Origin: JAGVYE01 sp964502785
Lineage (GTDB): Archaea > Nanobdellota > Nanobdellia > Woesearchaeales > GW2011-AR9
Direction: 5' to 3'
Length of the DNA: 52,714 bases
Assembly (NCBI GenBank): GCA_964502785.1
Contig: CAZCXW010000002.1
Span: forward strand, 1 to 52,714
Part shown: positions 26,226 through 34,300 of the stretch, in pieces
How the letters are laid out: every line of letters begins with the position of its first letter
How positions within the stretch are numbered: position 1 is the first letter of the stretch
Position numbers and translations under genes: made by a program
The notes under the pieces: model-generated
Seen by the model: the letters and a program-made list of their open reading frames with translations, nothing else
Database searches by the model: none
What the model was told of the DNA's origin: nothing

Positions 26226-27213
26226 CTTTTTCTCCATGTGAATCTGCAACTGTTATCGTGACAGGAAAAATACCGCTTTCTTCAGAAACGAAAGTGAAGA
26301 TATTCCCCTCATTAACCCGCACATGCGTATTGTCAGCTGTAAAAATCAGAAGGTCGTCATCATCATCGGAAGCAGTAACCTCGTACGCTAAAGGATTTCC
26401 CTTTCTGAGCGTAAAATCAGGGATGAAATCAAGAACGGGCGGACGATTTGTATTTTCATTGCGGACGGCAAACATAAACGTTAAAGGAGCATTATTGAGA
26501 GCAGCTTTTTCGTCGGCAAGAGAATAAATAATTGTATTTTCGTCAAAAGGATGGTATGAAATAAAATAATCCGGAATTGTGAATAATGATAACGAAGAAG
26601 GATTCTTCTGTTGTTTTTGGATTAAAGTATTGGCTGACTTCAATGCCGCGCCGAGACGGAGAGGAATTTTAACAGAGTATGTGTCGATGCGGGTTGTATC
26701 GTCTCCTTTCATAAACTCACCGCTGTAGGAAAGCCGGATTAAGATCTCATCATCTTTAATGGTAGAAGAAACATCCTGATCTTTCCTTTTTGCAAAGGTG
26801 ATTCCTTCTTTTTCGAATTCCGCAAAATCATTAAGGCAGGTATTAATGTGATCATGGACATAAGCGCTAAGGTCCGCCTCCATTTTTTCGATTGAAAAAT
26901 AAGAGACTCCATTCAGATAACCATAATTGAGAAGAGCATTTTCTGTGAGAAGGATCGTCTGGGGGTCTTCAGGATAGAGCAGCCCGCCTTGAATGCCCAT
27001 CAAATAAATGCCGGGAACGGCTATTTCATGCAGACAACTTTCCACAAATGCATTGATTTTGGATTCGAAACGCAGCCCGGAAAGAGTCGTTTCCCCTTCG
27101 CTGCCCAGGGGTTCGGATACTCTCGTCTTTACGATATAAAAGATCGCGGCAGAAAGGGCTAATAAAAGTATACCTACTAATAAAAAAATAGCAACTTGTC
27201 CTCTTTTTTGCAT
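26191..27213 (-). CDS. Pilin-like anchored exported protein with Ig/cadherin-like domain
   Basis: A 340-residue protein. MQKRG precedes a 23-residue hydrophobic helix (QVAIFLLVGILLLALSAA), the layout of a type IV pilin-like (class III) signal cut after Gly5 or a simple membrane anchor. Residues 45-235 match the N-terminal half of the 43214-45739 product: ESCL...G...GIQGG..YP, later FVHD-like I-x-x-CL-x-D-F. The C-terminal about 80 residues form an Ig/cadherin-like domain (PLAYEVTASDDDDDLLIFTA ... FPVTITVADSHGEKD). A TATA box (atttataaac, about 27236-27245) lies some 27 nt before the ATG. It overlaps the giant gene by 35 nt; the two form one operon. Confidence 0.8.
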   Translation of the reverse strand: MQKRGQVAIFLLVGILLLALSAAIFYIVKTRVSEPLGSEGETTLSGLRFESKINAFVESCLHEIAVPGIYLMGIQGGLLYPEDPQTILLTENALLNYGYLNGVSYFSIEKMEADLSAYVHDHINTCLNDFAEFEKEGITFAKRKDQDVSSTIKDDEILIRLSYSGEFMKGDDTTRIDTYSVKIPLRLGAALKSANTLIQKQQKNPSSLSLFTIPDYFISYHPFDENTIIYSLADEKAALNNAPLTFMFAVRNENTNRPPVLDFIPDFTLRKGNPLAYEVTASDDDDDLLIFTADNTHVRVNEGNIFTFVSEESGIFPVTITVADSHGEKDEQNFKIVVKE

Positions 27214-27292
27214 TGAGAAGAATTATAGAGTAAGAGTTTATAAATATTGTTAGGTCTGATCTTAAAGCAATGACTACTAATAAAGAATAAAT

Positions 27293-27715
27293 TTATTTTT
27301 TCTTAAAAAAAGCAAGAATTTCTTTTTTGAATTGAATAAAGTCTTCACCATCACTCTTGGCGTGTTTATAAATCAACGCATCGTCTAGATCTACGTAATG
27401 ATGAATCAAAACGTTACGAAAACGTTTCATATTCTTAAGTTTATTTGCCAAGGCGGCGGTAATAACTTCTTTTTCTGCAAGTTTTCCAAATATGCTTTCT
27501 TCTTTCTCTGGCAGACCAAGCTTGAGATCCTTAACTAACAATTGACAAACGTCAATGCACACTTCAATACACAGCTGTAAGCGGCGTTCCATGAACCCTC
27601 TCTTTTCAATATCAGCAGCATACTGAGTATAGGACACCGGCAGGTATTTTTTAATGTCATTATAATATCCTTCTAATTTCACTAAAAGAGTAATAATTCT
27701 TTCATTCTCATCCAT
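27293..27715 (-). CDS. HEPN-domain toxin, HepT/DUF86 type
   Basis: A 140-residue all-helical protein with the RX4HXY motif of HepT-like HEPN RNases: R100, H105, Y107 in RFRNVLIHHY. In characterised HepT-MntA pairs, HEPN is an RNase toxin and the MNT partner inactivates it by adding AMP to the motif tyrosine. Its start overlaps the end of the MNT gene by 8 nt, the usual antitoxin-first order. An insertion-free, full-length DUF86 protein, so probably functional. Confidence 0.85.
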   Translation of the reverse strand: MDENERIITLLVKLEGYYNDIKKYLPVSYTQYAADIEKRGFMERRLQLCIEVCIDVCQLLVKDLKLGLPEKEESIFGKLAEKEVITAALANKLKNMKRFRNVLIHHYVDLDDALIYKHAKSDGEDFIQFKKEILAFFKKK

Positions 27716-28085
27716 TGGCGATGGCCTCTATGTATTCTTTGTAAATAGGTTCGTAATGAGTTAAATCACGGAAGGCTCGAAAATACAGATCATACATTTC
27801 CGCTTCGTTTTTAATGTAGATAAACTTAGCATCTTTCATTATTTCCTTTTGAACATACAAAGGAAGCTGCTGAAAAACCTGAACATCATATTTTTCATTT
27901 TCTAAGGTGTATTTGAATTTCAATTCTGATAATTTCAAAGCGGCATATTCCTTGGGCTTTAAGAAAATACATATATCTATATCCCGATATTTCTCGCCTC
28001 TGGCGTAACTGCCAAAATAAGCGAGAGCTATAACCTTTTTGTCTTTTCTGGCTTTTTCAATAAGCAATTGAATATTCTTGTTCAT
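27708..28085 (-). CDS. MNT-type nucleotidyltransferase antitoxin
   Basis: A 125-residue minimal nucleotidyltransferase. Its active site is FGSYARGEKYRDIDI: G25-S26 and D35-x-D37. The spacer between GS and DxD is 8 residues, shorter than the usual 10, which may affect activity. The C-terminal helices are longer than minimal. I start at the ATG at 28085, 27 nt downstream of a TATA-like tttaaatatt (about 28107-28117); the ORF also has an ATG at 28130 that would place the promoter within the gene. Paired with the following HEPN gene. Confidence 0.82.
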   Translation of the reverse strand: MNKNIQLLIEKARKDKKVIALAYFGSYARGEKYRDIDICIFLKPKEYAALKLSELKFKYTLENEKYDVQVFQQLPLYVQKEIMKDAKFIYIKNEAEMYDLYFRAFRDLTHYEPIYKEYIEAIANG

Positions 28086-28154
28086 GATGGGTTGTAAATA
28101 AAATAGAATATTTAAAGGTTGTGAGACCAATCCAGAGATTGGATTATTTAAGGA

Positions 28155-28556
28155 TTACAAGAAATAAAAAGCGGTCTTCTTAACAAATTCCTTCAGAAAA
28201 GAAAGATTGTTCGCTTGTTCATATAACAATTCTAAATCGATAACCCCATATTCATGAGCCAAGAGGTTGCGAAGACCAATTAAATTCTTCATCTTCCGAG
28301 CAAGTGGAGAAGATAAAATATTCTTTTTGTCAAGGATGTCAAAAATATGCTTATAGGTTTGTGGAGTTCCTAGTTGCTTAAGGGTAACGATTTCACTGCC
28401 GATATCAATGCAGCAATTGATGATATTAAGCATGACCATAGAAACACTATATTGCTGAGTCTTGCTTTTAAGAAACTCTTCTTCAGAAGGAAGCATCTCT
28501 TTTAAATCTGCAAGATATTGCTCCAAATTATCAAACATTTCAAAGCGACGTTTCAT
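28155..28556 (-). CDS. HEPN-domain toxin, HepT/DUF86 type (second pair)
   Basis: A 133-residue helical protein with RX4HXY motif: R96, H101, Y103 in LRNLLAHEYG. It shares the DUF86 pattern with the product of 27293-27715 (KMKNLIGLRN versus KLKNMKRFRN) but is otherwise divergent, so the two pairs are not a recent duplication. It overlaps the MNT gene stop by one base (TAATG). Confidence 0.85.
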   Translation of the reverse strand: MKRRFEMFDNLEQYLADLKEMLPSEEEFLKSKTQQYSVSMVMLNIINCCIDIGSEIVTLKQLGTPQTYKHIFDILDKKNILSSPLARKMKNLIGLRNLLAHEYGVIDLELLYEQANNLSFLKEFVKKTAFYFL

Positions 28557-28918
28557 TACGCTAACCTCCTCTTAACAGCTTTGAGGTAAGATTCCCGATA
28601 TTTTCTAAAATCCTGATGCTCTCGGAAAGACTTGGCAAATTTCTCTGCGACGAAGTATTTATTTTTGACAAATAATGGTTTGCCTTTGAAGACTTCTACT
28701 TTTACATGCGGAGGAAGAAGATCAAAAACACTTATATCTATTTTTTGACCGCCAAAAGAAAAAGCATTCAAGATTGTTTTTTTTGCAATATCCTTCGTAA
28801 AAAAACAGATATCAATATCAGACAGTGGCGTCTCCCGCTTTGTTCCATGAGAGCCAAAAAGATATGCCGCAATAATGGTTTTATCTTTCTTTGCATCTTT
28901 TAGAATTTCATCAATCAT
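28556..28918 (-). CDS. MNT-type nucleotidyltransferase antitoxin (second pair)
   Basis: A 120-residue minimal nucleotidyltransferase with FGSHGTKRETPLSDIDI: G22-S23, ten residues, then D34-x-D36, the canonical GSX10DXD spacing. I start at the ATG at 28918 because the TATA box ttatataaac (28941-28950) lies about 27 nt upstream; an ATG at 28930 would be only about 15 nt from it. Antitoxin partner of the HEPN gene that follows. Confidence 0.83.
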   Translation of the reverse strand: MIDEILKDAKKDKTIIAAYLFGSHGTKRETPLSDIDICFFTKDIAKKTILNAFSFGGQKIDISVFDLLPPHVKVEVFKGKPLFVKNKYFVAEKFAKSFREHQDFRKYRESYLKAVKRRLA

Positions 28919-28955
28919 AAACCAATACATTATCAGAAGATTATATAAACATTTC

Positions 28956-29742
28956 TTAGCTCTCGCTCTTCAGCACCGGCAAAAGATAAATCCTCATCCA
29001 AGCGAATAATAAAAAGAAAAACAACAGATTGATAACCATCAAGAAGAAAGCTGATTGATATTTAAGCAAAGTTGTTTCTAACACGTAGAAAATGGCGCTG
29101 AGCGCAGAAGCCGTAATCATAATAAAGAAATACTTCTTCCATAATTCAGAGAATTTTTCTTTCATGACATGAAATGCATGGCCAATTGATTCCCAGACTT
29201 TACCTTTCTGCATAAATGACGAAGAGACAAAAAAGGTAAAGACGACAAAGAGCAGAAAGAAAAAAGNNNNNNNNNNGCGATGTCAAGACAGGATTAACGA
29301 TAAAGCGCAGCAGAGCGACAGGAAGGAGATAAAGAAGAGCTAAAATGAAGATTAAGATAACTAAAAGACACCACTTCCCTAAAGAACGTTTTATTTCAGC
29401 TTTATGAAGGAGATATGACCATATTTTTGCTTGATTGAAAGCTAAGATAAGAATCGTAAAAACAACGGCCAGAACAAGCCCTGCGACAAACATCACTACA
29501 AAGATCTTGAAATTCGATGCAAATGCCTGATTATATTCGAGAGAACCGGCAAGAAAAGCGGCTTTTAATTGTTCCGGAGTTTTACCCTGCATGACACGCT
29601 CTGTCTGCATTTTAAGAATAAAATTAAAAACGTAGAAAAGAAGGGCAATGAGCCCAGCAGCGCACAAATCTATAAATAAAGTAAAAGAAAATTCTTTTCC
29701 AAGTTTAAATGATTGGATGTACTCTTGTAGGTATTTATGCAT
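28956..29742 (-). CDS. Polytopic membrane protein, interrupted by an assembly gap
   Basis: One gene of roughly 260 residues split by ten N at 29267-29276. N-terminal part: MHKYLQEYIQSFKLGKEFSF, then hydrophobic helices at about 20-45, 85-110 and 130-155. After the gap the reading resumes in another frame with LFVVFTFFVSSSF and two further helices (YFFIMITASALSAIFYVLE, FFLMVINLLFFFLLFAW). The two halves together give 6 membrane segments, a typical uncharacterised archaeal integral membrane protein. The ATG at 29213 is internal, not a start. Function unknown; it may be independent of the toxin-like genes on either side. Confidence 0.65.
29267..29276. other. Assembly gap (10 N) inside the membrane protein gene
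   Basis: The flanks read as the same hydrophobic protein in different minus-strand frames, so the gap length is not a multiple consistent with the placeholder. Confidence 0.85.
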
Positions 29743-29882
29743 TGAAGTTTCGCTTTGTTATTTTTCTATTCTTAGATGATTTCATTGGACCATCTTATTG
29801 TATTCGAAAAAACTTTTAGTTTAAATATCTTTTTGCCAGATTTTCGAGAGAGTAAAATCAAGCGAAAAGTTTAAATAGTTCT
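29743..29882. other. Divergent intergenic region with two TATA-like elements
   Basis: AT-rich spacer between the leftward membrane protein gene and the rightward wHTH-MNT region. It contains two tttaaata elements (about 29820-29827 and 29870-29877); the second lies about 25 nt before the palindromic operator. No gene seen. Confidence 0.4.
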
Positions 29883-29906
29883 ATTATGTAACGTATGTTA
29901 CATAAT
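29883..29906 (+). promoter_or_regulatory. Palindromic operator, first copy
   Basis: ATTATGTAAC-GTAT-GTTACATAAT is a perfect 10-bp inverted repeat with a 4-nt spacer, placed where transcription should start from the TATA element at about 29870. The core recurs at 29978-29993 over the start codon of the wHTH-MNT gene. It is the likely autoregulatory site of that winged-helix protein (inference). Confidence 0.6.
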
Positions 29907-29962
29907 AAAAACAAAAATTACAAAAAAGTACCAAGGAATGCTGAAACAGAACTCAATGCAGA
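29883..29962 (+). pseudogene. Decayed or partial duplicate of the wHTH-MNT gene start
   Basis: These 80 bp align with 29973-30054: the same operator, the same TTACAAAAAAGTACC block and the same end (TCAATGCAGA versus TCGATGCAGA). The start codon is lost (ATG to ATA). The copy runs into a 10-N gap (29963-29972), so it could be a true tandem duplication, a second paralogue partly hidden in the gap, or a scaffolding error. Confidence 0.5.
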
Positions 29963-29972
29963 NNNNNNNNNN
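29963..29972. other. Assembly gap (10 N) between near-identical repeats
   Basis: The left flank ends in the same bases that occur inside the right-hand copy (aatgcaga/gatgcaga), so a repeat-induced scaffolding gap is likely. Sequence inside may include a paralogous gene. Confidence 0.75.
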
Positions 29973-29995
29973 TTATTTGTAACGTATGTTACATA

Positions 29996-30577
29996 ATGAA
30001 ACCGAAAGTTACAAAAAAGTACCTTGGATTGCTGATTCAGAACTCGATGCAGAGAGTTTTAGAAGTCCTGTTTCGATATCCTGAACAAGAGTTTAGCCTT
30101 TCCGATATTGCAAAAGAAGCAGGGGTAGCTAAACCTCATGTTGGGGGCACTCTTGCCCAGCTCGAGCAGCTTGGCTTTATTACTATTGTAAAACTTACCA
30201 AAATATGGCGGATTAAAGCAAACCTGCTGAGCGGGAACTTCCTCAAAAGCAAAATAGTTTATAACCTTAATTTTATATACCAAAGTGGGTTAGTCGAATT
30301 CCTTACTGAACATTTTGGTAATCCTAAAGCAATCGTGCTCTTTGGAAGCTTTAGGAGAGGCGAAGACTTCTCAACATCCGACATTGATATTGCTATCGAA
30401 AGTGACGAAACAGAAGAATACAAAACTGTTGGATTACGAATACTTTCAGATTTTGAAAAAGAGATAGGGAGAAAAATACAACTGCATCTCTTCAATCGAA
30501 AAAATATTGATATTCACGTTTTTAATAATATTGCTAATGGGATCGTTCTTTCAGGATTTTTAGAGGTAAAACCATGA
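29996..30577 (+). CDS. wHTH-MNT nucleotidyltransferase, antitoxin/autoregulator
   Basis: A 193-residue protein. Residues 15-75 form a winged helix (FSLSDIAKEAGVAKPHVGGT as helix-turn-helix); residues 110-190 form the MNT domain with FGSFRRGEDFSTSDIDIAI (G117-S118, ten residues, D129-x-D131). The operator core TGTAAC-n4-GTTACA at 29978-29993 ends just upstream of the ATG, consistent with autorepression. Its TGA overlaps the ATG of a HEPN gene (ATGA, 30574-30577), the classical two-gene arrangement, but that partner is broken. The protein may now be an orphan antitoxin, or may act on HEPN proteins from nearby loci. Confidence 0.85.
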   Translation: MKPKVTKKYLGLLIQNSMQRVLEVLFRYPEQEFSLSDIAKEAGVAKPHVGGTLAQLEQLGFITIVKLTKIWRIKANLLSGNFLKSKIVYNLNFIYQSGLVEFLTEHFGNPKAIVLFGSFRRGEDFSTSDIDIAIESDETEEYKTVGLRILSDFEKEIGRKIQLHLFNRKNIDIHVFNNIANGIVLSGFLEVKP

Positions 30578-30895
30578 AACGCACAAAAATGTACAATTGG
30601 TGCGCAGAAAATCAGAAAGATTTTCCCGCAAAAGAACAAATAGATCAATGGGTTTGAGGAGACCAGATAAGAAAGAGATCGCTTGATAAAGAAAAAGTTA
30701 AGTCTATGATTGAATCTTCTACAACAAACATGACGATTGTCAAAACCGTTCCTCTCACTGAACAGAGCGCCATTCTTATTTTTCGAGAGACCTATGAATC
30801 CATACGACAATTAGGTGATGTGAAGTGGGTGGCTGTTAGGTTATGAACCGAGAAATCATGAAGTTAGTATGGAAATCTTAAAAGAGATGGAAGTC

Positions 30896-31048
30896 ATGAG
30901 AAATTCGCCGAAAGCGTCTCACCCCGCCATAAATAGGCGGGGCTTGAACAGAGACGCTTTCTTCGATAGGCGAATTTCTGTGACACAAGAAACTAGAAAG
31001 CCATTCATCCCTGTGCTAAAGCACAGGGCTTTCTGGTTTCTTTGTGTA
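30896..31048. repeat. Paired-hairpin palindromic element (long class) inserted in HEPN gene
   Basis: Hairpin one: AGAAATTCGCC/GGCGAATTTCT (30899-30909/30969-30979), AAAGCGTCTC/GAGACGCTTT (30911-30920/30951-30960), CCCCGCC/GGCGGGG (30922-30928/30936-30942). Hairpin two: ACACAAGAAAC/GTTTCTTTGTGT, AGAAAG/CTTTCT, CCCTGTGC/GCACAGGG (31009-31016/31021-31028). Homologous to 4405-4541 in layout and in the core TCACCCCGCC...GGCGGGG.TTGAACAGA. Exact ends are estimated. The estimated 153-nt insert keeps the host frame open. Confidence 0.8.
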
Positions 31049-31120
31049 AAAGAAAAAGTAAGACTTAATTATCTGAGCCGTTTTAAGGCGATTCGAAATG
31101 ATGCCAATTATCGTGGATTT

Positions 31121-31212
31121 ATACTAAAAATCATTAGAAATCGAACATATTAATGATTTTTATATATATAAAATGCGCCAAATAATGTTTGAATTCTAGC
31201 GCATTTTAGTAT
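31121..31212. repeat. Paired-hairpin palindromic element (short class, 92 nt), exact insertion
   Basis: Outer ends ATACTAAAA/TTTTAGTAT are inverted repeats. Inside are AAAATCATTA/TAATGATTTT and AAAATGCGC/GCGCATTTT stems. Removing exactly these 92 nt joins GGATTT to AAAGTTAC and restores the HEPN reading frame (NYRGF-KVTVAQAKEI). No target-site duplication is evident. Confidence 0.8.
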
Positions 31213-31367
31213 AAAGTTACAGTAGCGCAAGCAAAAGAAATTGTAGAATTTTGGGATGCCTGTTCTCTAGAAATTGTCTCATTATTAAAAAGAGAATTAC
31301 AAAGAACATAATCAGAATAGAAACAGTAAAGGCAAGCCATCAGGAATTCATTTTTGCTCTCTTCAAG

Positions 31368-34300
31368 TTATCCTAACCTCGATCTAACCTGCGGAGAGGA
31401 AGAGCTCCTCGATGCCGCCGATTTTTCAGATCCAGAAAATTGCACATGGCCATTCTCAGTGTCAATCAAAGGCGCGCAGATATGCGTAACCGGATCCCCG
31501 GAATCCGAATCCGTAACATATCCTTTATCTTCCCTTAATCCTTGTGTAGAAAAGATAATGCACACTTCTTCATAATTCTCTTTAAGGAATGCCACCTGCG
31601 TATCCTGATCGCTTTCCCCATTAGCCAGAGCGATTACCGTCTCATCTGCTGTGGGGATGCCCGTCTGCTCATCAACAACTTCATAAATCCAGTACATCTG
31701 TTTTAAGTCAGGTTGGTTTTCACCCGTCGTTTCTTTTGTAAATCCGATATTGAACTTAACAGACTTATTATCCTCATCGATAAAGGGAGTGGACTTCTCA
31801 TCCTGCGGCGCAGTGACTCCCCAGCTGATCTTGTAGAAGATTCCTTTTTCCGGCTCTTTAGCATTTTCATCTTTGTAACAAAAGACACCATCCTTGCATA
31901 CAAAAGTTTCATCAGAGCAGATGAACGGCTTTTCTTCCCGTTCTTCTTCGATTGGATTTTCAATGCATTGGATAGGGACAGTTCCACGCCCATCATCATC
32001 GAATTTTTCTCCCGCAATGGAACCGACAAATTGGTAGGTGCTTCCTTTCGTTTTGACAAAGGTTGTTGCCGAACCGGGAATTTTGGAACGTTTCAAATCA
32101 TCTATCTGGCAGATCTCTACTCCCAGCCCATCAGCAACCGCCGTGCCGATAAACGTAGGCAGATTTGACCATTTGTTGAGTGTCTCATCATTCGCAAACT
32201 CAATAAAATTCTGCGTTGCCGTGGGAAACAATAAATTAGAAAGAGCCTTATACTCGCCTAAGGAAGCGAGCTGCTTGGCGACACCGCCAGCATACGTGCC
32301 ATATTCTTTTGCAGTTTTATACCATTCTGAATTTTGCAAAGTATCGAACCATGTTGACTGCCAGAACGCGCGGTCTTCTAATTCTTTGGCGCGGGCGGCT
32401 TTCTTTTGGGCTTCTTTGGCTTGCTTGCCTGCGTCATCAAAAGCCTCCTGATATTCCCTTGCTACTTCCTCACTTGCAAGCTTAGCAATGGCTAGAACAC
32501 TTTTAAGCTCAGCTTCCTTTTTAAGATAATCTTTTTCCACATCACTTAAGACTTTCAATAATTCATCAAATTCACTTGATTTTAAGGTATATTTAACATC
32601 TGCTTCTGTGTACTTTTCTTGTAAACTTTGCACATCTATATCAACATCTTCTTGGAGATTTGCTTCAGCTTCTTCGAACACCGCTTTTGCGCTATCACGC
32701 TCTCTTCTTGCCTTTTCTACATCGCTTTGAAGGTTCAATGCTTTCTCAATATTTTCCCCCGGAGGTTTAACTAACCTATTTAATTCATTTAATTTATTTT
32801 CATAAACAGTTTTTGCTGTCTTTGATTTAACTTTTAAGAATTTAATACCATTTCCATACGCGCTTTTCTCCGCTTCTTCTTTATAGTTTGCGCTGGCTGT
32901 TTCATACTTTTTTTTGGACTCTTCTAACTTTTTATTTTCTTTACTTATTCTATCTTTATCCTTTTTCACATCCAATTTCGAGATTTCTTTTTTTAATGCT
33001 TCATACTGCAATTTTGCCTCTTCCTTGTCATCATACGCTTTGATAAGTGATACATCTCTAGTAACCTCTTCCTGCCATCGCGCAGCCTGCGCTTCAAATT
33101 CATCGCTTGCTTCACTATACGTTATTCCATCTTTATCTCCCCTGAAGCCTCTTCGCAGCTTATCTAAAATCAATGCTTCACTTAATGCAGATTCCCCGGA
33201 AGGTCTTCCCCGAATTTCATTCAGAATCTTTTCCGCAGATTCAGTTTCACGCCGCGCATTCGCTTCTGCTGTCTTTATATCCGCTTCCAACTCTGTTCGT
33301 TTCGGATCATTTTCATCCAAATCATCAGCTTGATCGCGTAATTTCTGCGCTTCTTGATTATATTCTTCCACTTTTTTACGCGCTGTTTCATAGTCTTTAT
33401 CAAGTTGGATGATGTTTTGAAAAGTGGGAATTGTAGGAGAAGACGGAAATGAACTCAAATGTGGAGGAGTTGGCGGGACTAAAGCCGGCTGTGGGATAAT
33501 TTCGACGATAACTTTAGAACCAGTTTTTACAGGAATATGTTTGCCTGTATTTATATTAACATACGTCCATTGATTTACTCCACGTACTTTAATATACCGA
33601 AGTTCAGCCAAAACGTTATCTATTACGATTTGTTGTGGCAAATTTTTAACTGTTTCAGGATCAGAATCTATTAAATCATTAACATCATATTTTTTAGCTA
33701 ACTCAAGAGCAATAGTATTAGCAGCTGTTCCTGTAATTTTTATTTTTTCTGTTGCATCTGGAGCAGGTGCTGGAGGAAGCGGAGGACCTACCAAAAGAGG
33801 AGGATCTAATTCATTCGCTCTTTTTTTAAGTTCTTGTGCTTCTTTTCTTAACGGGTCTGCCAGATTTTTAGAAGGGGCTGATTGTTCTAGCAAATCAGCT
33901 GCTTCTCTTAAGATACCAGCTTTTTGTTTGGGATCAGAAACTAAGGATGCATGCTCTTTCAAAGCTTCAATAGCTTTTACTTTTTGGCCACTTGCTTCCA
34001 GTGCACTAGCGTATTTATGTAAATTTTCTGGATCTGAAGAAAATCCTACCGGATCTAACTCCCTATACCTCTCAAAAGCTTTAGCGTAATCAGCAGGTCC
34101 CCCCGAAGGTAAATTTTTATATCTCTCTGCTAACTCTACCTGTTGCCGGTTATATTCCCCTTTCAAATACTTAAGTTCATCTTCTTCTCCTCCACAACCC
34201 CATTTAATGCCCCATAATCCACAGTCGTCATAACGTTCCTGCGCATAGGTTAGACGATTTTTTAAATTGGAAGAGAAATAAGCATAATCTTTTTCTAATG

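Larger units (their letters stand above)
30574..31311 (+). pseudogene. HEPN toxin gene broken by two palindromic insertions
   Basis: Reconstructed reading: MKRTKMYNWCAENQKDF..., an in-frame TGA at 30655-30657, then RSLDKEKVKSM...ETYESIRQLGDVKW. An extra G at about 30816-30822 shifts frame; removing it gives KWWLLGYEPRNHEVSMEIL. A palindromic insert follows (about 30896-31048), then LNYLSRFKAIRNDANYRGF carrying the HEPN-like R-N-D-A-N-Y motif. A second insert (31121-31212) interrupts it; excising it gives NYRGF-KVTVAQAKEIVEFWDA to a TAA at 31309-31311. So the gene has a nonsense codon, a frameshift and two insertions. It is the expected partner of the wHTH-MNT gene upstream. Confidence 0.75.

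Noticed and set aside
28956..29213. Separate 85-residue membrane protein
   Set aside because: The reading frame continues hydrophobically upstream of that ATG to the gap; it is the C-terminal part of the 29742-28956 gene.
30869..31153. 94-residue plus-strand ORF
   Set aside because: It is the HEPN remnant read straight through the long palindromic insert, not an independent gene.
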